From: Motilimonas eburnea
GTDB taxonomy: Bacteria > Pseudomonadota > Gammaproteobacteria > Enterobacterales > CBDFNC01
Length of the DNA: 64,000 nucleotides
Assembly (NCBI RefSeq): GCF_021295345.1
Contig: NZ_JAIMJB010000005.1
Span: 124,001 to 188,000, forward strand
Direction of reading: 5' to 3'
The notes beneath the pieces were generated by a model. That model saw only the letters and a list, made by a program, of their open reading frames with translations, searched no databases and was not told the DNA's origin. Positions 1 through 6,973 of this stretch are shown here, one piece after another (within the stretch, counting starts at the first letter, position 1; each line of letters starts with the position of its first letter). A program made the translations under genes and the position numbers.

Positions 1-40
1 TGCGCAGCACTTTTTCACGATCAAATTCAGCATTTCTCAT
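1..40 (-). CDS. TetR-family repressor, N-terminal 13 codons only
   Basis: Reading leftward from an ATG at 40 gives MRNAEFDREKVLR, which is then cut by the window edge. This is the usual opening of TetR repressors that control alkene reductase genes, just before the helix-turn-helix. The gene is divergent from the reductase at 176 and separated from it by three copies of one palindrome, as expected for an autoregulated repressor. Only the first residues are visible, so the family call rests on this short match plus the context. Confidence 0.6.
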   Translation of the reverse strand, partial: MRNAEFDREKVLR

Positions 41-84
41 GGGTTCTGCTCTTGTAATCCTTGATGAATGCAGTGTACTTAATT

Positions 85-151
85 TTGAATGAGTGTTCAA
101 AATAATGCTTGAACGATCATTCAAATAGCACTATCTTGAATGAGCATTCAA
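85..151. promoter_or_regulatory. Three tandem 16-bp palindromes, putative TetR operators
   Basis: Three related inverted repeats lie between the divergent TetR and reductase genes: TTGAATGAGTGTTCAA at 85-100, TTGAACGATCATTCAA at 109-124 and TTGAATGAGCATTCAA at 136-151. Spacings are 24 and 27 bp start to start, close to helical multiples. The half site is TTGAAYGA. The third copy covers the upstream in-frame ATG at 140, which argues that translation starts at 176. Binding by the adjacent TetR protein is inferred. Confidence 0.75.
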
Positions 152-175
152 AAACTTTTCCTGATTGAGGCCACA

Positions 176-1231
176 ATGACAGACAATCTTTTTCAACCTT
201 TCGCACTCAATGACACCATCACCCTAAACAACCGTATCTTGATGGCACCATTAACTCGTTGTATGGCGGATGATAATCTAGTCCCAACCCAAGCCATGGC
301 CGACTATTACGCTCGCCGTGCCGATGCCGGACTGATTATTTCAGAGGCCGTGATCATTCGCCCCGACGGCCAAGGCTACCCCAATACTCCGGGTCTATTT
401 ACTGCAGAGCAAGTAGCGGGCTGGAAGAAGGTGACCCAAGCGGTACACGAAAAAGGCGGGAAGATTTTTGCTCAGCTTTGGCATACCGGCCGTGTTGCGC
501 ATCCGCACTTTTATCGCGATGTCACCGGCAGTGATGCCGTGATGGCACCGTCGGCCATTGGCGTTGAAGGCACAGTACCGCGCATGCGTGAACTGGAATA
601 CCAAACCCCGACGCCGGCAAGCCATGAAGATATTGAACAATTAATTGAAGACTACGCCCAAGCTGCGGCTAACGCCATGGTAGCAGGATTTGATGGTGTG
701 GAAATTCACGGCGCCAATGGCTATCTGCTTGACCAATTTTTACATCACGGCAGCAATCAGCGCAGCGATGAATATGGCCAAACCCCAGCAAACATGGCGC
801 GTTTCCCCTTAGCCGTGGTCGATGCGATTTGCGCTGAAATCGGTCATCAACGCACCGCACTACGCCTATCGCCGGGTGCCTATTTTAATATGCCAAGCGA
901 CCCAAGGGATCGCGCCGTGTTTGACTACCTACTCAAGCAATTAGAAAGCCGTGACTTAGCCTTTATTCACGTTGGCATTTTTGATGATGCATTAGAGTTT
1001 GATTATCTCGGCGGCCGTGTATCTAGCTATATTCGCGCCCACTATAGCAAAACCTTAGTCGGCGTGGGCAGCTTGACCGCAGAAATGGGCAGTGCCGCGA
1101 TTGCGGAAAACAAGTTTGATTTACTCGCCATCGGTCGCCCGTTTATCGCTAATCCCGACTACGTGGCCCGCATACGCGAGGGTAAAGAGCTAGTTGAATA
1201 CTCAGAAGAAATGTTGATGAGTTTGGTGTAA
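176..1231 (+). CDS. nemA: Alkene reductase, old yellow enzyme family (NemA-like)
   Basis: Flavin (FMN) dependent TIM-barrel ene-reductase that uses NADPH to reduce activated alkenes such as N-ethylmaleimide, nitrate esters or quinones in the cytoplasm. Family marks seen: MAPLTRC near the N-terminus, QLWHTGRVAH, the HGANGYLLDQFL substrate and flavin segment, and a C-terminal IGRPFIANPD. At about 351 residues it has the family length. The ATG at 176 is preferred because GAGG lies just upstream, whereas the alternative ATG at 140 sits inside an operator palindrome. Three operators and the divergent TetR suggest induction by electrophiles, as in NemR-NemA systems. The exact physiological substrate cannot be read from sequence. 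Confidence 0.9.
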   Translation: MTDNLFQPFALNDTITLNNRILMAPLTRCMADDNLVPTQAMADYYARRADAGLIISEAVIIRPDGQGYPNTPGLFTAEQVAGWKKVTQAVHEKGGKIFAQLWHTGRVAHPHFYRDVTGSDAVMAPSAIGVEGTVPRMRELEYQTPTPASHEDIEQLIEDYAQAAANAMVAGFDGVEIHGANGYLLDQFLHHGSNQRSDEYGQTPANMARFPLAVVDAICAEIGHQRTALRLSPGAYFNMPSDPRDRAVFDYLLKQLESRDLAFIHVGIFDDALEFDYLGGRVSSYIRAHYSKTLVGVGSLTAEMGSAAIAENKFDLLAIGRPFIANPDYVARIREGKELVEYSEEMLMSLV

Positions 1232-1249
1232 CACATACCAATTCGCGAT

Positions 1250-1346
1250 TTAATAATCGCAGCATGATTGCTGCTCCTACAAGCCACTTTTGTGGAAGCC
1301 CCAGTGATGGGGCGATAAAAACTTGGTAGGAGCAGAGCTTTATCGA
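1250..1346. repeat. REP-like hairpin cluster (two clear units, one decayed)
   Basis: Three short elements with a GTRG-GAGC head and GCGAT tail surround small stem-loops. On the minus strand 1280-1256 reads GTAGGAGC then GCAGCA-ATCA-TGCTGC. On the plus strand 1292-1319 reads GTGGAAGC with stem GCCCCA-GTGA-TGGGGC. A third, decayed plus-strand copy lies at 1326-1346. Opposed orientation and close spacing resemble the BIME arrangement of bacterial REP elements. They lie in the reductase/lipoprotein convergent gap. Confidence 0.7.
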
Positions 1347-1352
1347 GGAAAA

Positions 1353-1892
1353 TTATTCCAAAACCACATCTATGATATTGGTTTTGCCACGTGTGATGTC
1401 AACTTCACCCGTTGCGTAGGCTTTGGTGTCACTTGCACTCGCTTTCACATAGTACTTCCCTGTGTTCACAATTTTTTTGTCGCCATTTTGGAAAAACACA
1501 TCGTCATCGATTAAAAAACCTTCTGGTGACACTGGGTAGATACGCGCGTGACTTTTCAAGTTACCACCACTGTCGAGATGAACAGAATTGCGATAAGCAA
1601 TCTTAGTTAACCCTTGAGGGTTAGCAACCACTTCCACAACCATCACTTGCCCAACATCACGACTCGTGCGGGATGCTCGGTGAGTCTTAACGTCTACTCT
1701 CCCCTGCTTAGCGCTAGTAGAGATAGTGGTATCGCCAATCGTCGGTACAGATTTCGCAGTACTTGTTGTTGAAGAAGACGTTGTGGCGTCCAAAATACCA
1801 CTTACCGCACCACGCGTTGCACTTTCTATTTGCGTGGAAGCACAGCCCACCAGACCAAACGTCAAACCCAATACCACAACCAACTTCTTCAT
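1353..1892 (-). CDS. Small secreted lipoprotein, unknown function
   Basis: A protein of 179 residues. The N-terminus MKKLVVVLGLTFGLVGCAST is a lipoprotein signal with lipobox LVGC, so the mature protein should be lipid-anchored in the periplasm or outer membrane. After a Ser/Thr-rich stretch (about residues 35-65) comes a beta-rich region with evenly spaced hydrophobics, possibly one immunoglobulin-like sandwich: an exposed loop about 105-125, and a C-terminal end ITRGKTNIIDVVLE. No family was recognised. It is convergent with the reductase and monocistronic. The lipid anchor is well supported; no function is proposed. Confidence 0.75.
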   Translation of the reverse strand: MKKLVVVLGLTFGLVGCASTQIESATRGAVSGILDATTSSSTTSTAKSVPTIGDTTISTSAKQGRVDVKTHRASRTSRDVGQVMVVEVVANPQGLTKIAYRNSVHLDSGGNLKSHARIYPVSPEGFLIDDDVFFQNGDKKIVNTGKYYVKASASDTKAYATGEVDITRGKTNIIDVVLE

Positions 1893-2092
1893 TAAATGTT
1901 CCCTCTTAATTTACAAAGTGTTAAATCAATACCAATGAATCAATCATATCGGCGGGATTGTAACCAAAAAATCAAGGAATGATAAGGGAAAGGTATTAAG
2001 TGACTTGTGCATCACATCACGCTGATGTCTATCTCGGCAGATTTTACAGCAACTCCGCTTCGTCCTTTCAAATCAGAGTAATAGACAGCCCT

Positions 2093-2120
2093 GTGGGAGC
2101 CCCAATAATGGGGCGATAAA
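2093..2120 (+). repeat. REP-like hairpin
   Basis: GTGGGAGC followed by a perfect stem GCCCCA-ATAA-TGGGGC and the tail GCGATAAA. It has the same head, stem length, four-base loop and tail as the elements at 1292, 13857, 13894 and 34769. It lies downstream of the aldo-keto reductase stop codon. Confidence 0.7.
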
Positions 2121-2133
2121 TACGAGTGAGAAC

Positions 2134-3006
2134 CTAAGCCACCCCATGCCCTTTGGCTGCGGTCCAAATGCGATACCATTGTTCGTGATTTAGATTGAGT
2201 TCAAGGGCTTGTAGCGCCAGTTTCACCCGCTCGATTTTGCCACTGCCAATAATAGGCACAGGATTCGCGGGTAGCTTCATTACCCAAGCGTAAGCGACTT
2301 GATCGATACAGCTTGCTCCTATCTCTTGGGCCACTTGGGCTAAGGTTTGTCTCACGCGCTGCGCTTGCTCAGACTCGCCATTAAACAACTGACCACCAGC
2401 AAGACAAGACCATGCCATCGGGCGCACTTTATATTGCTGCATTTGCGCTAAGGTGCCGTCTTCGGTGGCTTGCAGATTAAGGGGATTAATTTCAATTTGA
2501 TTGGTTACCAAGGGCGCATCTAAGCGAGACTGCAGCAAGTCAAAATCGGCTGTATTAAAATTCGACACCCCAAAATGGGCAACCTTGCCCGCTCCTTGAA
2601 GCTGATTAAAGGCTTCTGCCACTTCATCGGCTTGCATTAAAATGTCGGGGCGATGGATCAACAATAAGTCGAGTTTCTCCACGCCCAAATTGCGCAGTGA
2701 ATTGTCAACCGAGCCAATAATCTCTGCCTTTGAGCTATTGTAATGGGCAACCTTGTCACCTTGACCTGGAATAATGCCGCATTTGGAAATCACTTGTAAC
2801 TGTTGGCGCAAGCTCGGCTCTAGGGCTAACGCTTCACCAAACAGGGCTTCACTTTGATACACGGGGGCGTGATCAACACAGCTCATCCCTAATTCCACAT
2901 GCTGCTTAATAAAGCTCAAACGCTGCTGCGCCGTCATCTCCCAGTGCGCCATGCGCCAGTAACCTTGCACTAATGGTGATGCAAACGAAAATTCACTTTG
3001 ACTCAT
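2134..3006 (-). CDS. Aldo/keto reductase (YdhF-like)
   Basis: NADPH-dependent aldo/keto reductase of 290 residues, about the length of E. coli YdhF. It is a cytoplasmic TIM barrel. The tetrad of the family is visible: Asp in SCVDHAPVYQ, Tyr six residues later, Lys in VISKCG, and His in LLLIHRPD. The C-terminal cofactor segment reads PVPIIGSGKIERV. The gene is divergent from a LysR regulator at 3194 with paired repeats between them, so that regulator is the likely controller. Substrate is unknown. Confidence 0.9.
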   Translation of the reverse strand: MSQSEFSFASPLVQGYWRMAHWEMTAQQRLSFIKQHVELGMSCVDHAPVYQSEALFGEALALEPSLRQQLQVISKCGIIPGQGDKVAHYNSSKAEIIGSVDNSLRNLGVEKLDLLLIHRPDILMQADEVAEAFNQLQGAGKVAHFGVSNFNTADFDLLQSRLDAPLVTNQIEINPLNLQATEDGTLAQMQQYKVRPMAWSCLAGGQLFNGESEQAQRVRQTLAQVAQEIGASCIDQVAYAWVMKLPANPVPIIGSGKIERVKLALQALELNLNHEQWYRIWTAAKGHGVA

Positions 3007-3090
3007 AACAACCTCGGTTCAATATCTAGGGTTCATCCTGACATGCTATTACCCGCTCACTTCGAATTGAAGGGGCTTTAACAAACAAAC

Positions 3091-3170
3091 TATTCGCTAT
3101 ATCAAACAATAACCACATCATCTTCGTTTCTAACGCATATATTTGTTAGATTGTTAGCTATATTGAACAA
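3091..3170. promoter_or_regulatory. Paired AT-rich repeats between reductase and LysR gene
   Basis: The segments TATTCGCTATATCAAACAAT (3091-3110) and TTGTTAGCTATATTGAACAA (3151-3170) share the core GCTATATnnAACAA and are 60 bp apart. The second also has TTGTT/AACAA ends in inverted orientation. The position between divergent genes fits a LysR operator pair. No binding evidence exists, so this is a low-confidence inference. Confidence 0.4.
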
Positions 3171-3193
3171 GCAGATTGAACAGGTGGATATTA

Positions 3194-4078
3194 GTGCTTA
3201 AGCCTCACAAACGTTTTGAACGTTATCATCTCTTTAGTGTGGTGGCCGACACGCTCAATTTTGCCCGCGCTGCCGATATGCTGGGCATTTCAAAAAGTTA
3301 CTTATCAACCCAAATCAGTAACCTAGAGAAAGAGCTTGGGGTCAGTTTGCTGCTACGCACCACTCGCCATGTCAAACTCACCGCCGCGGGGCATCAGGTA
3401 TTGCAGCGCATGCGCCAGGTAAATGCCTCGATGGCCGACTTGGAAAAAAACCTAGCGCAAACCGCGGGTGAGATAACGGGGGAAATCAGCATTACCGCGC
3501 CTGTGCTGTTTAGCCAACGCTTTTTACTGCCTATGTGCAGCGCATTTCAACAGCAACACCCTGCCATAAGGTTTGATTTAGACATAGGCTATCAAACCGA
3601 AAATCTGGCTAGCAGCCGCTTCGACTTTGCCATTCGCGCCACCAATACCCCGCCAGCTAATATGGTGGCGAAAAAGCTCCTTAGTTATCAACATATTTGC
3701 TGCGCCTCTCCCGAATACCTAGCTAAATTTGGTCAGCCCAAACAGCTTTCCGATCTAGCTCATCATCATTGCTTATCCGATCCCCATCTCACCCAGTGGC
3801 AATTTGAGCAACAAACCATTAATACCCAAGGCAATCTAGGGATAAATGATAACTTGTTATTGATCCAAGCCGCGGTGCAAGGATTGGGCATCATTAAATT
3901 ACCCGACTTTGTGCTAACGCCGTTAATTACCCAAGGTAAGTTAGTGCAGGTCTTGCCTGACCAAAGTAGCAGCCAGCGCGATATTTATTTGGTGTTTCCA
4001 CATCTGCCAAAGCGCAGTGCGAAATTACAGGCTTTTATCGAACACACCAACCAGTTTATGGCTAACCATCAAACTTAG
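3194..4078 (+). CDS. LysR-family transcriptional regulator
   Basis: N-terminal winged helix-turn-helix (about residues 5-65, with FARAADMLGISKSYLSTQIS as the recognition region) followed by the periplasmic-binding-like effector domain, about 294 residues in all. The start is taken as GTG at 3194 because AGGTGG lies six bases upstream; an earlier in-frame TTG at 3176 has no ribosome site. Divergent from the aldo/keto reductase, which it probably controls. It belongs to the AaeR/DsdC-like LysR subgroup by the TTRHVKLT segment after the helix-turn-helix. The effector is unknown. Confidence 0.9.
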   Translation: MLKPHKRFERYHLFSVVADTLNFARAADMLGISKSYLSTQISNLEKELGVSLLLRTTRHVKLTAAGHQVLQRMRQVNASMADLEKNLAQTAGEITGEISITAPVLFSQRFLLPMCSAFQQQHPAIRFDLDIGYQTENLASSRFDFAIRATNTPPANMVAKKLLSYQHICCASPEYLAKFGQPKQLSDLAHHHCLSDPHLTQWQFEQQTINTQGNLGINDNLLLIQAAVQGLGIIKLPDFVLTPLITQGKLVQVLPDQSSSQRDIYLVFPHLPKRSAKLQAFIEHTNQFMANHQT

Positions 4079-4156
4079 CATTTGGAAAAGTTTCTCAGAT
4101 ACGCAGCCAACTTTACTTCTATACTCAGGTTATCTAACCACTAATATGCTTGTGTG

Positions 4157-5893
4157 ATGGCGCTAAAGAAACCTTGCTGGGCCTTACTGTTGTTCGCTTG
4201 GGCATTGCTGGTCAATGCAAATGAGGCAGAACCCGTTTTTAGTTATGGCGAAAACTTGCCCGATCTCGATCCCTCATTACCCGCTATTCGCTTTGTCGGC
4301 GATCGAGACTATCCACCGATAGAATGGCTAGAAGACGGTCAAGCCAAAGGCATCTTTCCTTCCATTTTGCCTGCCTTGGCTCAAGCCATTAATCGTAGAA
4401 TTGAATACCGATTAACGGATTGGAAGCAGGCGCAACAGATGGTCAAAGCCGGTCAAGCCGATGTGTTAACCGTGTTTAGCCCCAATTCTGAACGCATTCA
4501 TGACTACGACTTCGTGCCTAGCTTTCTCGAATTTGAGATGAGCTTATTTGTCACCAGCGACAATGTGACCATTCATGGCTTAAGTGATGTTAAAGGCTTA
4601 AAGGTCGGCGTACCCAAAGGCAGTTTTTTGATTGATACCTTAAACCAACAAAGTAAAGCTGACATTGTCGAAGTCCCAGACCATCAAGCCGGGTTTGAAA
4701 TGTTACTTGCCGGCCAGCTCAGCGCCTTTGCCACCAACAAATGGGTTGGCACTTACAGTATTCAAAAGATGGGCTTAACGGGCATCAAGTTCGTGAAACA
4801 GCCCATCTTAACTAAACCCACTCACTTAGGGTTAAAAAAGGGCAATGACCAGCTGGCTAAGCAACTCAACTCTGGGGTTCAAGAGCTTAAACTCAACGGT
4901 ACCATCGCGCGCCTAACCCAAGACTGGGAAAAGCTCGAAGTTATTTACCTAACCCAAGGCCGGCTAGAAAATATTTACGTTTTGGTAGGCACGACCTTTG
5001 TAGGGCTATTACTGCTGATCAGCTTATTCACCATAGTGCTGCTGAAACGCCGAGTGAAGCAAAAAACCCATTCGTTAGTCGAAGCCAATCAACGTTTAGA
5101 GCAAACCTTACACTTGCTGCAACAAACCCAAGAGCAGTTAGTGCAATCGCAAAAAATAGCCTCTCTCAATGCCTTAGTCGTTGGCCTTTCCCACGAAATC
5201 AACACGCCCTTAGGTAATGCCATCACCCTGTCTAGCTTATTCAATGAGCAAACCAGCGCCTTAGACCAAGCGCTGAGCAAAGGCAAAGATGGCATTAAAC
5301 TTAAACAAGTCATGCAAATAAGCGGTCAGCTAAATGAAAATACCGAACTGCTAAACAGCATATTGAAGCGTCTTGCCAGCTTAGTGAATAGCTTTCGCAG
5401 TGTGGCCCTCACCCAAGGCGATCAACACAGAGAGAAGTTCGACCTAGCCATACTGATCCAACAAGCCGTTGACAACCACAGCATCAAACTTGAGCAGCAA
5501 GGCGTCATAGTGCAGGTAAACGTGGCCGAGCCCATCGTGCTAGACAGCTACTGTGATTCACTGGCCTTGGTACTCGACCATCTAGTCCAAAACGCCTTAG
5601 TACACGGATTTGCTCAAACCGAACAGCCGCAACTTACCGTCAATGCCACCCTTGGTAATCGCCAAGCCATCATAGAGGTCGCCGATAATGGCAGTGGGAT
5701 CCCAGCCGATGACTTGCCCAAATTATTTGATCCCTTCTTTACCACCTCCTTAGGTAAAGGCAGCTCAGGCCTTGGCATGTATATTGTTTACACCTTAGTC
5801 ACCGGCTTATTGGGCGGCCAAGTCAAGGTCACTTCAGAGCAAGGATGCCAAGTCAAACTCACCTTACCTTTGTGTGCGCCCGAGGCAAATTAG
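4157..5893 (+). CDS. Sensor histidine kinase with periplasmic solute-binding domain
   Basis: A one-piece membrane sensor of about 578 residues. A signal peptide (to about residue 22) is followed by a family-3 solute-binding domain (about 40-260), one membrane helix (about 272-297), a coiled-coil linker and a histidine kinase core. The phospho-accepting His (near residue 346) is in LSHEINTPLG, and the ATPase lid shows DNGSGIP and GSSGLGMYIV. It has no receiver domain and no response regulator is next door, so its partner is encoded elsewhere. The binding domain suggests amino-acid or similar small-solute sensing. The ATG at 4157 directly follows a GTG at 4154; either could start. Confidence 0.88.
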   Translation: MALKKPCWALLLFAWALLVNANEAEPVFSYGENLPDLDPSLPAIRFVGDRDYPPIEWLEDGQAKGIFPSILPALAQAINRRIEYRLTDWKQAQQMVKAGQADVLTVFSPNSERIHDYDFVPSFLEFEMSLFVTSDNVTIHGLSDVKGLKVGVPKGSFLIDTLNQQSKADIVEVPDHQAGFEMLLAGQLSAFATNKWVGTYSIQKMGLTGIKFVKQPILTKPTHLGLKKGNDQLAKQLNSGVQELKLNGTIARLTQDWEKLEVIYLTQGRLENIYVLVGTTFVGLLLLISLFTIVLLKRRVKQKTHSLVEANQRLEQTLHLLQQTQEQLVQSQKIASLNALVVGLSHEINTPLGNAITLSSLFNEQTSALDQALSKGKDGIKLKQVMQISGQLNENTELLNSILKRLASLVNSFRSVALTQGDQHREKFDLAILIQQAVDNHSIKLEQQGVIVQVNVAEPIVLDSYCDSLALVLDHLVQNALVHGFAQTEQPQLTVNATLGNRQAIIEVADNGSGIPADDLPKLFDPFFTTSLGKGSSGLGMYIVYTLVTGLLGGQVKVTSEQGCQVKLTLPLCAPEAN

Positions 5894-6085
5894 CCTCTGC
5901 TAATTGTCACTCCTCCTCAAGGTAACTCGCTTATAGGCGGGCGATTCTTTGACACACAGCAATGAACAAAATGATATCTAAAAGATATTTTGTTTATAAA
6001 AACTTTTTCCGCTAACCTATGCACAAAAAAATCATTAACAACATCGTTTATATCGTATATATACCATTGTAAAAGGGAAAATCAG

Positions 6086-6973
6086 GTGAAATCTTTTAAT
6101 CAAACCATCATAGCTACCATTATTGGCACCACGTTTTTAACCGGTTGTGCATCCAATAAACAAGAAGTTGGCACATTATTAGGCGCAGCAACCGGGGTGT
6201 TAGTCGGCAGCGCCTTTGGTAGCGGCAGTGGTAAAGTCGCTGCGATGATCATTGGTGGCGTAGCGGGCTCACTCATCGGTAACTACATTGGCGCTTCACT
6301 TGATGAACAAGATCGCCAAGCCATGGCGCGCCATTCTGCCCAAGCAATGAATGAATTAGAAGATGGCCAACCGACTGTTTGGAAAAGTGAAACGTCCAAT
6401 GCCAGCGCCGTTATCACGCCAGTTGCGACGACCCAAAAAACCAAAACGATGAAGGTAGTAAAACTAAAGCAAGTTGAAGTATTACCTGTCAAAACCATGA
6501 TCAGCCAGCCCTATCAAACCAAATCAAGCCTAAATGTCAGACCGACGCCAAGCACTGAACATCAAGCGGTAGGCGGCCTTAAACAGGGCGAAGTAGTTAC
6601 CGCAGTAGGCGCAGTTGAAAATGGTTGGATCATGGTCGCCAAGAACAGTATTACCTTAGGTTATGTACACCCCGACTTTATTCAACCTTATGTCCCAGGC
6701 AATCACATCAACGAACAAGAGCGTGAAGTTGCTGCACAGCAAAGCATGCGCACGGCCATCGATCTTGACGCCATCGATACTCAGCAAACCAGCGCACAAT
6801 TATCGCAAGATACCGGCTTTGATTTAGACAGCATTGAACTGACCGAGGATGAACTGGTCGCTACCACCGAATGTCGCACCATGGAAGCGAAAGTAACCAG
6901 CGACAAAGGGCAACAATCAACCGAAACCTTTAATGCCTGTAAAGCTGCCGATGGTGCGTGGGAGCTTGGTTAA
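6086..6973 (+). CDS. Lipoprotein with glycine-zipper and SH3-like domains
   Basis: Begins at GTG 6086, eight bases after AAGGGA; the longer reading from 5990 would bury the signal peptide. VKSFNQTIIATIIGTTFLTGC is a lipoprotein signal (lipobox LTGC). Then comes a glycine-zipper 2TM segment (about residues 30-75, GxxxG spacing as in SlyB and 17-kDa surface antigens), a bacterial SH3 domain (about 150-205, including SSLNVRPTPSTEHQAVGGLK), and a C-terminal tail with two Cys. SH3 domains of this kind usually contact peptidoglycan. It is the first gene of a three-gene set: its stop and the next start overlap as TAATG. Role in envelope organisation is inferred. Confidence 0.8.
   Translation: MKSFNQTIIATIIGTTFLTGCASNKQEVGTLLGAATGVLVGSAFGSGSGKVAAMIIGGVAGSLIGNYIGASLDEQDRQAMARHSAQAMNELEDGQPTVWKSETSNASAVITPVATTQKTKTMKVVKLKQVEVLPVKTMISQPYQTKSSLNVRPTPSTEHQAVGGLKQGEVVTAVGAVENGWIMVAKNSITLGYVHPDFIQPYVPGNHINEQEREVAAQQSMRTAIDLDAIDTQQTSAQLSQDTGFDLDSIELTEDELVATTECRTMEAKVTSDKGQQSTETFNACKAADGAWELG

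Noticed and set aside
4146-4157. Four-codon ORF (ATG CTT GTG TGA) just before the kinase start
   Set aside because: Too short and without a ribosome site; chance.
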